A DNA stretch of 64,000 bases, taken from positions 34,017,925 through 34,081,924 of the forward strand of contig NC_083885.1 in assembly GCF_032452875.1 (NCBI RefSeq), read 5' to 3'. The notes beneath the pieces were generated by a model. That model made no database searches. It was not told the DNA's origin and was given only the letters and a program-made list of their open reading frames with translations. The translations under genes were made by a program, and so were the position numbers. Positions 9,745-20,534 of this stretch are shown here, one piece after another; the first letter of the stretch is position 1; each line of letters opens with the position of its first letter. This DNA comes from Bos javanicus. Lineage: Eukaryota; Chordata; Mammalia; Artiodactyla; Bovidae.

Positions 9745-11319
9745 ATTACTGTTATCCTTTTAGTGGAGTTACATCTGACCCAGAAATTGGGGTCCTTAGT
9801 TCAGCACGTAAAGCAAAAAATTCTGTTAAAACTGTCCCCAGAGACTCACTTAAATTGTCCATGAACTACAGTTTGCCTCATTTGGTACATACAGCCCTGC
9901 TCAGTAAAAGATGTTTCTCAGTATAATGGATTCAGTAATGGGCATCAGGTAATAAAGAGAGCTGGATGTAAGAAGCACACCTCTGTAGAAAGTGAGATCA
10001 CAGCCAGGGGCTCAACCTGGAAGAGGCTCACAGGTACCAGACCAACAGCAGACTAGACTCAGGGTCATGACTCATTTCTGCCTGGACAAGGGCTCATTGA
10101 GAATGGCAGGCATAACCACTAGACCAGGCAAACTACTGATTCCTTCCCCTCTCCCTCCCTCCCTCCCTCATCTCTATCCCTGTCCTGATCTTTCTTTTTT
10201 CTTTCTCTCGGTCTCTTTGAATTTGCATTAGTTAACAAAGCACAAGATGCCACTCCACTGTCCTGTATTTCCAGGCCTCCATCCCCAGTGCTGAAATACT
10301 GAAAGCTCTGTCTGGTCTAGCTCAGAGGAGTCTGACCACTTCCCAGAAGGAAAGAGATAAGAGGTTAACATCATATCCATACTGTATGATACTTTACTTA
10401 AAAGTAGAAGAGCCATGGCAGTACTATTTGGTAAATCCAATGTAGTTCATACTTCGGGTTGTCTTTCTCAGTGAATCATTTTGCAAGCTTCACAAAATCT
10501 CAGGTACCCCTGTACAACTTAGATGCCAAGATCTGGGAGACCATACTGACAGTTGCACCTCGGATTCCAGTGCTCACCACGGACAGACTCAGAAAGCAGT
10601 TCCCTGCCCCCATGCCCTCGAGCATTGCCCTACACCATGCAGCCCACAAGGGATGACAGAGAAGGTGTGTTTTTTCCAGAGGAATCTGACTTCGAACAGA
10701 CCAGCAGGAGCTGCCCTGTGAATAGCAACCAAGGAGTGGGCAGGGCCCATTGCTGGAGGAGCTTTGATGCTATAACATGGGTGGCTCCAGCCCTTCTCTT
10801 AACACAGGACCTGACATCCCATCAGCCCACTTGGAGAGCCCCAGTGGAGGCCTGGACAGGTGTTAGATTGCCTTTTGTCACCCACAGGTATGTGGGGTGT
10901 GCCGCAGGAGCACCTGTCACATCTCCTGAAGCAGGAGGCTCTGCCAAGGATTTACTCTGAGTACAGGGATCTGAAGACTATATCCCTTCTGACTCAGAAA
11001 TGACCTGGATCAAGGACCCAGCTTTCTAAGCATGACAGGATGATAAAAATAGCCTCTGACAGCGTCTCCATGTGAGATAGAAGACACCACGCTGAGTTCT
11101 GAAGCTGGAAGAGTGAATGTCATCCCTTCTCTTATCCAATGGCCACTTATCACACACAAGAGCCTGCCCAGGCTGGCAGCGATGCTTTGAGAGTTGGAGA
11201 GCAACAATGATTAGAAAGAGAACCTGAAATAAATCACACCTACCCCCTAGGTATTTAAGGTTGAGGTGAAGAGATGGAACATGTGAACATGAAAAAGTAA
11301 AGTTGAAGGACATCCAATT
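9745..11319. other. Repeat-poor unassigned sequence with a CT-rich tract
   Basis: A (CCCT)n-like pyrimidine tract lies at 10141-10170, followed by a T/C-rich run to about 10215. The rest shows no recognised repeat. The longest frame (10553-10960, 135 codons) has no signature and no supporting context. Confidence 0.4.
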
Positions 11320-11705
11320 ATTTTTCCCAAACCTACGCTAGGTGTCCGCCATGGGCCAGGCACTGTGGCCCCTCTGCTGGATCAGAATGAGTCTGACATG
11401 GTGACCCCCACAGCGAGTCACAACCCGACAATGGAGCTGGGTGATTAAACAAATCATTGTGCACAGTGACAGGGAGTAAGAGAGGTGCACAGAGAACCTG
11501 TCCAAGAAGGGGTGTGAGAGAGGGTTTATATACACCAGGGTGTGTCCGGAAAACATCTGCATTCTGGTGTGCTGAGTATGTAGGACTTAGCCAAGGAAGC
11601 AAAGTGAGAAAGGGCATCCCAGGCACAGGGAACAGCATGAAGAATGGCAGAGGGTAGGCCAGCCATGAAGTGCCACGGGGGAAAGCCTGGGAAAAGGTCA
11701 CAAGG
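11320..11705 (-). repeat. L2 LINE 3' region (antisense)
   Basis: It runs from 'gggccaggcactgtggcccc' through 'gtgattaaacaaatcattgt' to 'agggcatcccaggcacaggg' and 'aacagcatgaagaatggcag'. These are consecutive blocks of antisense L2 3' sequence. Confidence 0.7.
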
Positions 11706-12655
11706 ACCTACCCGATGCCCAGGTTTAGAACTTGATCTTGGCCCTGGTTGGGGAGGAGGAATGAGAGGAGCAAAGGGCAGATGAACGATGGAATCAGTGC
11801 TGATTCCCTATTGAAGACCTCTCAGCACCCGCTCCCCAGGAACTTCAAGAAAAGTGTTAAACCCTTGCCCGCATCCCAGGAGGCTCTCTGCTTCCCTTCC
11901 TCCCAAAGTCACAAACCGAAGACAAAAGACTCTTAATCACACGCCTTCTGATTTCCCTGTGTACTTTTCCAACCAGAGAAAGTGTTCCTCATTGAAGGGC
12001 CCTCTTTGTTCTTAAAAGAATCAGGGCACTTTTCTTCCTCCAGAATCTCAACAATTACAAACCTGAAAAGATGCAGTTTTCCAATGAGGGGATTAAAAAA
12101 GAAGTGGAAGATATGCTTCCTGCCCTTGAAAGATGAACAGAGCAGCTTCTGTTTACTCCATCAGGGGAGAGCAAAGCCTATGGATTTCACCAAATAAGGG
12201 ACACAGCAAATCCAGTCTGCCTCCATCTTCCTCAGGCCCCTCAAACTCAAAACTAATTTTCAAAGTCATCCATCTTTAACCCAACAGCATCAGTTGCTGG
12301 ACGAAGTTTCCCTTTCTCATTACCTCATCTGATGAAGTTTGTTACTCATCATACAAAACGAAATGTCACTTATATGGCTCCCCCAGAGGGCCCCCCCCCA
12401 TTAATCAGAGGAAGCTGAGTTGACCAGAATATATCTTGTCCTCTTCCCAAAGGGTCTTTAGTTTGGGTTCAAATGAAGCAGAAGCCAACCCCGAGGCAAA
12501 GAATCAAGCTTAAGAGGTTTTATTGATATCATGTAATAAACACAGAAATGGAAACTGAGAGCAGATAAGTGACTCTACCAAGGTTTTAACCAATATGATG
12601 GTTAATATCCATATTTTTTAACTAAAAAAACCTCAGTTGGGTGGGATCCTATCAC
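11706..12655. other. Unassigned sequence
   Basis: No repeat or gene recognised. A nine-base C run near 12392 and A/T-rich DNA around 12500-12650 are the only compositional features. Confidence 0.4.
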
Positions 12656-12769
12656 ATATATGCATGCATGTTAAGTCGCTTCAGTAGCGTCCAACTTTTT
12701 GCAACCTATGGACTATAGCCCGCCAGGCTCCTCTGTCCATGGGATTCTCCAGGTAAGAATACTGGAGTG

Positions 12770-12775
12770 GTGCTC

Positions 12776-12826
<51 letters not shown>

Positions 12827-12876
12827 GGCCCCTGCGCAAGGATGACACGCAAATTCGTGAAGCGTTCCATATTTTT
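12770..12876 (+). pseudogene. RNU6: U6 spliceosomal snRNA retropseudogene (full length)
   Basis: U6 is the RNA-polymerase-III-made snRNA that pairs with the 5' splice site and with U2 and coordinates the catalytic metals of the spliceosome. The 107-nt copy begins 'gtgctcgcttcggcagcac' and contains the invariant ACAGAGA box ('gatacagagaagatt') and the AGC triad region ('ttagcatgg'). It ends 'gcgttccatattttt', including the terminal T run. Base by base I see no difference from the mammalian U6 sequence as I remember it. The upstream DNA is SINE sequence, so the proximal sequence element and TATA box of a real U6 gene are absent. Its 3' end continues without a break into L1. It is therefore a processed copy made by L1 machinery, not a working gene. 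The lack of visible decay suggests a fairly recent insertion. Confidence 0.95.
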
Positions 12877-13145
12877 GAATCTGTGGGAGAGGGAGAGGGT
12901 GGGAAGATTTGGGAGAATGGCATTGAAACATGTAAAATATCATGTATGAAACGAGATGCCAGTCCAGGTTCAATGCACAATACTGGATGCTTGGGGCTAG
13001 TGCACTGGGACGACCCAGAGGGATGGTATGGGGAGGGAGGAGGGTTCAGGATGGGGAGCACATGTATACCTGTGATGGATTCATTTTGATATTTGGCAAA
13101 ACTAATACAATTATGTAAAGTTTAAAAATAAAATAAAATTAAAAA
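12877..13145 (+). mobile_element. Bovid L1 3' UTR end
   Basis: It starts 'gaatctgtgggagaggg' and runs through 'ggtgggaagatttgggagaa' and 'gatatttggcaaaactaata' to the A-rich end '(aataaaataaaatt)aaaaaa'. This is the 3' terminus of the ruminant L1 family and serves as the 3' partner of the chimera. It contains no coding sequence. Confidence 0.85.
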
Positions 13146-13319
13146 AAGAATACTGGAGTGGGTTGCCAGACCCTCATTATCACACATATAAGTCACCATA
13201 AATGGTCCCTATAGTTTTCTGTATTCTCTTCCCAAGTCATAAATGTACAGAGAGAAATTAGAGCTTCTCAATGACTTCTCCCAAGGCCAAACCTTCTAGG
13301 AGTCACTCTCTTCCCTACA

Positions 13320-13740
13320 GCCCTGCCTTCTATTCTGAGTAGGAGCTATTATCTTCCCAGCCCTACCTCTTTGCCATAATGATTGGTCCAGGACTTGGAC
13401 ATGTGACCCTAATCTAACCAATCAGATGCCTTTCCTCAGAAAACATTAACTGATACAGGAGAGAAGATCCCTTATCCTCTCACCGGTGAAGTTTTGAGAT
13501 GTGAGTCTGGAAGCTGCAGGTGACCCTGCAGGTATGAAGGGAATTTACAAGGAAAGAACAGAGTTGAAGACAGAAATGAGATATAGAGGGATAGTCTTGG
13601 TGGCATCTGAAGATCCATTTCTCATTCATGGACTTGCCTGTTTTCCATGGCCTGATTTCTCATCTTCTCTTTTAATTCTATGACCTATCCTAAATAGCCT
13701 TCCAATAAAGACTATTTTTCACTTAAACTAGTTCAAGCGT
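13320..13740 (+). repeat. Probable unclassified ancient retroelement
   Basis: 'tgattggtccaggacttgga' with 'catgtgaccctaatc', and a tail 'ccttccaataaagac', resemble a dispersed mammalian LTR-like family I cannot name. A similar tail ('tttccaataaatgcc') occurs at 35287-35335. Confidence 0.35.
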
Positions 13741-14939
13741 GTCCATGGTATCCATGATTTGTGACCAAACCCCCTGATTTAATGTGACCACTGACTGATT
13801 TTCACTTTAGCACGGCCCATTAGAGTTCTCTAATTACCCACATTTCCCCAACCCACCACTAACAAATTATTTTGTTTCCTTATGGTTTGAAGTATGTCAA
13901 TCTCTAAAGACAAAACATAAAAATGAAATCAAGTTTCACTGTAGTACATTTAATGAAGCAACTCTTCTCAAGTCTAAAATGACATAAAATCCGTTCTGTC
14001 CCAGGACATTTGGGATATTTCAGAACCTCCATCATCCTGGTTGACCCACCCACTTGAGTGTAGTAAATCTCCAAAGGTTGATAAACATTGAATATTCTTC
14101 ACTTATATTTATTGTCCATTCCAAAATTGATGTTTCCCATTGGACATTTAAACACGTATTGCTTTGTTAAGCATTTTCTCTGTTCAGAGGAGCACATCAG
14201 AAATTGATTCCCTGATAGTATAAGGTAGGAGATGAAGCACAAATTCAACTATAAGCATTTGGACCTCTCCTCTCCCTTTGCCTTTGCAGTTTGGACACTT
14301 CATTCCCCAAAGTGAAAGGTAAGGACTTTAAGACAGAAAACCAATTGGGATGCTGGAATCCAATCAACAACCATGTCCCAGGGCAAAGGGCCAGTCTGAA
14401 GTAGCCCAACATCCATCTCTCAGTAGCTTCCAAATGCTGCAGCCCACCCAGGTCAGAGTCAAGGAGGTTGGTTCTTTGTTCTCAAGGACTGTGAGGCTGA
14501 CAGGTGAAAAAGTTTCACTGGGGCAGAGGAAATGAAATTGAATTCAACTTGGAGGTTATTTGTCTTCCCTGTGACCCTTGGTGGTCTCAAGTGACAGCAC
14601 AAGTGCCAAAGGTCAAACTCACACCTGTGAGTCAATTACTGGGTGCCTGCGTTCAATGCAGGTTCTGATGCATTAGATTTAATATGGTTCAAACGTATTG
14701 AGCAGAAAGGAAAAAGAAGAGGGAACCAAACCCCTTTGGGGATTTTGTTTGAATCTACAAAAAGGCTGGATTGAAACCTGCAGAGTATTTATAAAGAAGC
14801 TGTAAAATCTTTTATTCATTTGAAAGGAGTTGGAAGAGAGACACAGGAAGTGAGGCAGGAAAAACTGAGCTGCATCATGGAGAGAAGGGGGGCAGTAAGA
14901 GGCAATGTTGGCCAAAAGGGAGCACTTTCTCCTGTTAGG
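13741..14939. other. Repeat-poor unassigned sequence
   Basis: A/T-rich, with no recognised repeat or exon. Short frames at 14350-14535 and 14679-14915 have no signature. Confidence 0.4.
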
Positions 14940-15175
14940 AGTGTGTTAACCCTTGCCACCACTGGTTCAGGGATGGATTTGGGTAAGAGTCCCACCTCTA
15001 TACTCACTGGTTCTATAAAATGAGTTCTATAAGACTCATTTCCACTCTAGGAACTTCAGTGTCCTCACCTATAAATTGGAAATAAACCCCACACAAAGGG
15101 TCTTGTGAAGATTCAAATGAAATAATAGATGTGAAAGTCCTTTATAAGTTGTTGAGAGCCATGCAGATGCCATTT
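14940..15175 (+). repeat. MIR SINE (sense)
   Basis: 'cttcagtgtcctcacctata', 'gggtcttgtgaagattcaaa' and 'aatagatgtgaaagtccttt' are consecutive MIR blocks. Confidence 0.75.
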
Positions 15176-15184
15176 ATACTTGAA

Positions 15185-15400
15185 AAGTGAAAGTGTTAGT
15201 GACTCAGTTGTGTCCAACTCTTTGCGACCCCATGGACTGTAGCCTACCAGGCTCCTCTGCCCATGGAATTCTCCAGACAAGAATACTGGAGTGGGTTGCC
15301 TTTCCCTTCTCCAGCAGATCTTCCCAACCCAGGAACTGAACCCAGGTCTCCCACACTGTAGGCAGATTCTTTATCATCCAAGCCACTACAGAAGCCCAGT
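15185..15400 (-). mobile_element. Bov-tA SINE (antisense)
   Basis: The Bov-A part comes first ('gactcagttgtgtccaactc'), followed by the tRNA-Glu-derived head in reverse ('actgaacccaggtctcccac'). A short 'ttatac' repeats at both sides and may be the TSD. Confidence 0.9.
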
Positions 15401-15850
15401 TATACAAACGATTAGTATGATTTAAGTCATAGGATATACCACATAAGGAATGGAATTCCTGACAAAGGACCCAGGACAAAATTCAGATGAGAACAGCCAA
15501 GACTGGAAAAGGTAAGGTCCAGGCAAAAAGCAATTTCTATCAGGGTCATCTGTTAAAGTCTGAAAGCAGTTAATCTGTGCCAAGTTCTGAGGCCCATTCA
15601 TCCACAGGCTTGCCTTAGCTGAGTAAGACAGGTTATCAGCTGATCACCTACGAGTGGTTTCTCAGCTTTTACTTCAAGTTCCAATTATACTAGGAGATCT
15701 TGGTGACAAGAGCCAGTTGGAGTTATCCAGGTAGCTGTGCCTAATAGTTCTGCCTCTTGTGCATACCCTAGCTAGTGCCGCTGCCTCCTAATGATGTGTT
15801 TTTTAATTGCAGGCAAATGCAAATCAGACCATGGCAACCTCTCCAGCATT
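15401..15850. other. Unassigned sequence
   Basis: No repeat or gene recognised. Composition is ordinary. Confidence 0.35.
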
Positions 15851-16055
15851 GTTTCTTAATCTTGGTTGCATATTAGAATCTTAATCTTGGTTACATATTA
15901 GAATCACCTGGAGATTTAAAAATACCAACACCTGAAGACCACCTCCAGAGAGTATGGCTTAATTTGTTTTGGTGCATCCCGAGCATTGGGATATTTAAAG
16001 TTTCCCCAGGTATTTCTACCATATGGCCAAGTCCAAGAACCATTATTCTAGAGCA
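15851..16055 (+). repeat. hAT MITE (MER5/MER58-like) with 25-bp tandem duplication
   Basis: 'ttagaatcacctggagattt' and 'agtttccccaggtatttcta' are hAT-Charlie MITE motifs. A 25-bp unit is duplicated in tandem (15855-15879 and 15880-15904), with one difference. Confidence 0.55.
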
Positions 16056-16260
16056 GACATAGGCAAACTTTTCTGTAAAGGGCCAAATAGTAATTCTTTT
16101 AGGCTTTTCAGGTCTTATGGTGTCTGTCACAATTACTCAATTCTGCCCACATAGTGTGAACATGCCATAGACATACATAAATAGATGGTTATGTCTGTGC
16201 TCCAACAAAACTTAACTCACAAAAATAAGTAGCAGGCCCTAGTTTGCCAACCCCTTCTCT
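16055..16260 (-). repeat. MER20-like hAT MITE
   Basis: 'ataggcaaacttttctgtaa', 'agggccaaatagtaattctt' and the closing 'ctagtttgccaacccct' are MER20 terminal and internal motifs in reverse orientation. Confidence 0.7.
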
Positions 16261-16277
16261 AGAGATTCCTTACTCAG

Positions 16278-16405
16278 AGTGAGGTCTGGGGATCAGCACC
16301 ATGGACAGTACCCAGGAGCTTGTTAGACATGCAGAACCTCAGGATTCCACGAGCCTCCCAGGTGATAACATATGCAGAGTCAAACTTGCAAGGCACTGCT
16401 CCGGA
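16278..16405 (-). repeat. MER5A-like hAT MITE with internal deletion
   Basis: 'caggagcttgttagacatgc' and 'cagaacctcaggattcca' followed by 'gcctcccaggtgataaca' match antisense MER5A with its middle missing. Confidence 0.6.
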
Positions 16406-16409
16406 GGGT

Positions 16410-17100
16410 TCACTTTGTGAATCCATCCCTGCCAGCATCACAGCACTGAGGTGATGAGTGGAGACTCATCACTGTCAGCATTCCCCGTGCCTGTCACCTC
16501 CATCAGCCTGGCTGTCTCCTAGCTGCCACATTTCTGTAGCATCTTCTCATTGGTGACACAGACAATCTGAGTAGCTGTCTACATTTGATTACGGTGTTTC
16601 CAAAGGGTCAACAGAGCCACACACCCAGTTTCTATTTTTCAAAATAAAATGCGGAGAGGATGGGGCTGTGGAGCCATATGAGGGGATATGCCCCTTCTCT
16701 CAGGAACTATCCATTCATTTAAACTTGTCAAATGTCATACAGCTTCTCAAACACCCCCTGCTTCTTTAAGCCTTGGTGACTTATATATGGTGTTGTGATT
16801 TCTGGGAAAATCTTGTGAGTCATCTTGCCACCAGACAAATGTATCCAACCTTAGAAAAACAGACATGGGTGAGACCATCTGACCACTCCCATCCACACTA
16901 AATCACTTCTTCCCCATTCTAGCCCCATTCCCCATATACACCTGTGCTCTAATCCTTAGCACATTTACGGTAATAATGACCTCACCAGCCTGTCTCCCTA
17001 AATGATGTTGAGCCCATCCTGACCAGGCTCGTGCATCGTTCCCTTCTGCACCTATGTGCCTCACACTGGGCTTTGGTATGATAAATGCTTCATGAATTAA
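16410..17100. other. Unassigned sequence
   Basis: A weak MIR/L2 3' tail is possible at 17060-17100 ('gataaatgcttcatgaatta'). Otherwise nothing recognised. Confidence 0.35.
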
Positions 17101-17104
17101 CATT

Positions 17105-17315
17105 GGCTTTAATGGTGGCACTAGTGGTAAAGAACCTGTCTGCTAGTACAGGAGATGCAAGAGACGTAGGTTTGATCCCTGGATTGGAAAGATCCCCTGG
17201 AGGAGGAAATGGCAACCCACTCCAGTATTCTTGCCTGGGAAATCCCATGGACAGAGGAACCTGGTGGACTACAGTCCATGGGGTCACCAAGGAGTCAGAT
17301 ACAACAGAGCATACA
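17105..17315 (+). mobile_element. Bov-tA SINE (Bov-tA2/3-type head)
   Basis: The head contains 'ggcactagtggtaaagaacc', the box-B-like 'ggtttgatccctgg', then the Bov-A body ending 'gagtcagatacaacagagc'. No clear TSD. Confidence 0.9.
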
Positions 17316-17549
17316 TTATTATTTTATACTGACATAAAAGTAAGTTAATGTTTCTGGTGTGCCAAATAACCTAATCACCATAGAACCATTTTAGTGAGGA
17401 ATATGGTTCACAAAAATGTTGCTCTCTAGAACAAACTTTGGGAAATATTATCTCTTAGACAATAGCCCTGGTCCAGACCACATCCAAGCTTGTACTATCC
17501 CCTGGAACTTGAATTATGGCCCTGGCCATTGCCCAGCAATAAAGATGTG

Positions 17550-17595
17550 TGAGAGGTGTTGATAGGATGAAGATGTGTTGATAGGATGAATTTAG
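17550..17595 (+). repeat. Two-copy 19-bp-period tandem repeat
   Basis: 'gtgttgataggatgaa' occurs at 17556-17571 and 17575-17590. Confidence 0.85.
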
Positions 17596-17659
17596 TTCCT
17601 ACCAGCCTGAGCCATCTTTCCTGAAAGACGGTTGTAGGACTGTTCTGAGGGACGCATTA

Positions 17660-17785
17660 GAATTCCCACCTGACAGAGGAGGAAACTGGCTTGATGTGTT
17701 AGGGTTTTGCCACTGACTTAGGAACACAGCCAGGGCCAGAATCCAAACCCAGAATTGTGTCCAACACAGTAAGGCAACTTCTTTC
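17660..17785 (-). repeat. MIR SINE (antisense)
   Basis: 'cacctgacagaggaggaaac' and 'gccagggccagaatccaaac' are antisense MIR blocks. Confidence 0.65.
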
Positions 17786-18425
17786 CAAGGAGTTTCTCAG
17801 GAGGTCACCATCTGTCACCATTTCCCACCTGCCCCACCTAAACCAAAGTTGAGCAGGGGGGGAGTGTTTTTTCCACTCTAGATGCCAGTCCAACTTTCAG
17901 CTGAATCAGAAGTCGCTCCAAAAGCTCATCTGTCTTATCCCTCAGTCTGTTTGGAGCTGACATTTTGACAAGGCTTCCACCCAAGATTCCTGCCATTTGG
18001 ACCAAGCAGTCCAGCCAAGGTAGTCTTGGCAGCACGGGGCCCTTACTCCTGATGCCCTGCCCAGTCCTCCCTCTGGTCTGATCTGGGCAACCCCACGCTA
18101 CCAATGTGCCAATGCCACCCTCTCCATTGGACAGTCCAGATTTGTGCACAAGCTGTGAGCACCTGGGGGCATCCCTGCCCATGTGGACAAAGGAGAGTCC
18201 TGAATAGTGGCCCCATCACACCCTATACTGCAACAGCTTGAGGAAAGCGAGAAGGGAGCCAGCCAGTGCTCTGTCTGCCTCTGGCATCACCTACCCTGGG
18301 TGTAGCCAAAAGCGAGCCCATGCTGAGCCATGAAGCAGCACTGAAAAAGCCCCCTCTCCTCTCCAGACTTCAGTTACCATGCCTCTCAAAGGAACAGGTT
18401 AGATGTGAAAGCAGTAGCAGCTGCT
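17786..18425. other. Unassigned sequence
   Basis: Somewhat G+C-richer than its surroundings. A reverse frame of 114 codons (17838-18182) has no recognisable domain. Confidence 0.35.
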
Positions 18426-18429
18426 ACTG

Positions 18430-18500
18430 ATTCCCACTTGCTGTGCATTCCATGCCTCACGTGCATGATCTCATTTGATCTCAACAATGAAGCCATACTC
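18430..18500 (-). repeat. MIR fragment (antisense)
   Basis: 'gcatgatctcatttgatctc' matches the antisense MIR 3' half. The following 18500-18700 resembles an old dispersed repeat I cannot name. Confidence 0.5.
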
Positions 18501-18775
18501 CAAAAGGAAGCCCTGAGCAGGTTTGATTGGGGTTACCCCAGAGGCAGATCATGAGGCAAAATTGAAACGCATGTAGCTGATTGGAGAGGTGATCCTAGGA
18601 AATATCAGTAGGGAAGTGAGGAAGTAATATAAGAAAGGGGCACAGGTGATAAATGGTGTACTATTAAACCAGTTACACAGTGCTGACTGGGTGGATTCAA
18701 CAGGGAAATTCTATTGAGTAAGCCTTCTGCTCCTACCAAAAACCCAACCCAAGGGATAAGGGAGCTACAGAACTT

Positions 18776-19160
18776 TGTTATTGTTCTTTAGTCGCTCAGT
18801 CATATTTGACTCTTTGTGACACCATGGACTGCAGCACACCAGGTTTGCCTGTCCTTCACTATCTCCTGGAGCTTGCTCAAATTCATGCCCATTGAGTCAA
18901 TGATGCCATCCAACCACCTCATCCTCTGCCATCCCCTTCTCCTCCTGCCCTCAATCTTTCCCAGCATCAGGGTCCTTTCCAATGAGTCAGCTCTTCCCAT
19001 CAGGTGGACAAAGTATTGGTGCTTCAGCCTCAACATCAGTCCTTCCAATGAATATTCAGGGTTGATTTCCTTTAGGATTGACTGGTTTGATCTCCTTGCA
19101 GTCCAAGGGATTCTCAAGAGTCTTCTCCAACACCACAGTTCAAAAGCATCAACCTTCATC
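18776..19160 (-). mobile_element. BovB LINE 3' fragment (antisense)
   Basis: This is a 5'-truncated RTE-type BovB. The left end holds the tail side ('gtcgctcagtcatatttgac'); the right end is inside the reverse-transcriptase ORF. A continuous reverse frame (18800-19159, 119 codons) preserves the C-terminal BovB ORF, including an Arg-rich 'GRRRRGWQRMRWLDGI' stretch. It lacks the reverse-transcriptase catalytic core and the endonuclease, so it is dead. Confidence 0.95.
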
Positions 19161-19168
19161 CAACAAAA

Positions 19169-19548
19169 CTGCCACTATCTGGGATTTCCCTGGTGGTACA
19201 CTGGTTAAGAATCCACCTTGCAATGCAGGGGATGCAGGTTCGATCCCTGCTTGGGGAACTAAGATCCCACATGCCTGCTGTGGAGCAACTAACCCCACGC
19301 ACCACACCTACTGAAGTCCATGAATGCTCGATGGAGCCTGTGTATCACAACTAGAGAGCCCGAGTGCCACAACTACTGAAGTCTATGCACTCTGGAGGCC
19401 GTGCACCACAGCTAGAGAATCTGTGCACTGTAATGAAAGATCCCACAGGACACAACCAAGGCCCAATGCAGATAAATAAATATCTTTTTTAAAAAGAGAG
19501 AAAAGAAATCACTGCCTACAAAAAAAAAAAAAAAGAGCTGCCACTATC
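19169..19548 (+). mobile_element. CHR SINE with TSD
   Basis: The body starts 'gggatttccctggtggtaca' and holds 'ggttcgatccctgcttgggg' (box-B-like). It has the long CHR middle part and a 15-base A-run (19520-19534). The TSD 'ctgccactatc' is perfect at 19169-19179 and 19538-19548. It abuts the BovB before it. Confidence 0.9.
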
Positions 19549-19549
19549 C

Positions 19550-19900
19550 AATCATGTTTGACCAACAGAAATGACAATTTCATGTGGTTCGACAGTATAT
19601 TAATTACAAGTGTCTAGGGTGGACCCCTTGGGCGTGGAGATACAAGTACTGCCCATGGGATGAGAACACACTGAACTGTCTTGGTGAGCCTTGAGGGGCC
19701 CTTACCGTGCAGGCTGCACTGGCCAGGAGACTGGGATCCAGCTGGGGTTCAAATCAAGGGTGTCTGTTTCTAAGACTCTATCATTTCCCCAAATTACATA
19801 GCCCGATTCTAAGATTCTGGAAGTTTTCAACTACAAAATCTACAACTCAAAGACACAAAGTCTTAAACAGCAGGACAAGCTGAGTTAATTAGCCAAGGTT
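19550..19900. other. Unassigned sequence
   Basis: No repeat or gene recognised. Confidence 0.35.
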
Positions 19901-20183
19901 AGCTTATGATCCGGAGAAGGCAATGGTATCCCACTCCAGTACTCTTGCCCGGAAAATCCCATGGATGGAGGAGCCTGGTAGGCTGCAGTCCATGGGGTCA
20001 TGAAGAGTTGGACACGACTGAGTGACTTCACTTTCACTTTTCACTTTCGTGCATTGGAGAAGGAAATGGCAACCCACTCCTGGAGAACCCCAGAGATGGG
20101 GGAGCCTGGTGGGCTGCCGTCTCTGGGGTAGCACAGAGTCGGACACGACTGAAGCGACTTAGCAGCAGCAGCAGCTTATGATC
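19901..20183 (+). mobile_element. BOV-A2 SINE with TSD
   Basis: The dimer spans 19912-20172 with an (AGC)n tail. The TSD 'agcttatgatc' is perfect at 19901-19911 and 20173-20183. The second monomer lacks about 15 bp ('gtgttcttgcctgg' is missing). Confidence 0.95.
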
Positions 20184-20292
20184 TGTTTCCCAGGCACTTC
20201 TCCAGTATACAGGACATTTCAGATTCTGCTCTGGGCTCAAAGGCCACATGGTGAGGAATACTACTCTGAGAAGATGGATTAATACTAACATG

Positions 20293-20534
20293 TATAAGGA
20301 GATGGGCTTCCCAGGGGGCGCTAGTGGTAAAGAACCCATCTGCCAATGCAGGAGATGTGGGTTTGATCCCTGCATCGGGAAGATCCCCTGGAGGAGGGCA
20401 TGGCAAGCCACTCCAGTATTCTTGCCTGGAGAATCCCATGGACAGAGGAGCCTGGCAGGCTACAGTCCATGGGTTGTAAAGAGTCAGACACGACTGAAAT
20501 GACTTAGCACACATGCATGCATATAAGGAGATGG
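20293..20534 (+). mobile_element. Bov-tA SINE with TSD
   Basis: The body (20306-20521) has a Bov-tA2/3-type head, a box-B-like 'gggtttgatccctgc', the Bov-A part and a CA/TG-rich tail. The TSD 'tataaggagatgg' is perfect at 20293-20305 and 20522-20534. Confidence 0.95.
20311..20323 (+). promoter_or_regulatory. CTCF-core-like motif inside Bov-tA head
   Basis: 'ccagggggcgcta' is identical to the 3' 13 positions of the usual CTCF consensus as I remember it; the 5' flank (20305-20310) does not match. Occupancy is inference. Confidence 0.35.

Larger units (their letters stand above)
12755..13161 (+). mobile_element. U6 snRNA-L1 chimeric retro-insertion with 16-bp TSD
   Basis: The whole unit lies between perfect copies of 'aagaatactggagtgg' (12755-12770 and 13146-13161). 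It is a full-length U6 RNA copy fused directly to the last ~270 bp of a bovid L1, ending in an A-rich tail. The left junction reads TTCTT/A on the cleaved strand, close to the L1 endonuclease preference TTTT/A. Structure and TSD point to one target-primed reverse-transcription event with a template switch from L1 RNA to U6 RNA. Confidence 0.92.
12660..13168 (-). mobile_element. Bov-type SINE/BovB 3' piece, split by a later insertion
   Basis: Segment 12673-12770 reads antisense to the Bov-A/BovB 3' end ('ttaagtcgcttcagtagcgt', 'ccatgggattctccagg'). It resumes only for 'ggttgcca' after 13161. The interruption is the U6/L1 chimera annotated separately. Confidence 0.8.

Noticed and set aside
12770..12876. 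Functional U6 snRNA gene
   Set aside because: Upstream DNA is SINE sequence with no proximal sequence element or TATA box, the 3' end runs straight into L1, and the unit has a TSD. It is a retrocopy.
12681..13061. 126-codon reverse frame
   Set aside because: It lies across the U6/L1 chimera and SINE on the non-coding strand.
17160..17190. tRNA gene suggested by a GGTTTGATCCC box B
   Set aside because: All such boxes here lie in Bov-tA or CHR SINE heads derived from tRNA; no complete cloverleaf gene is present.
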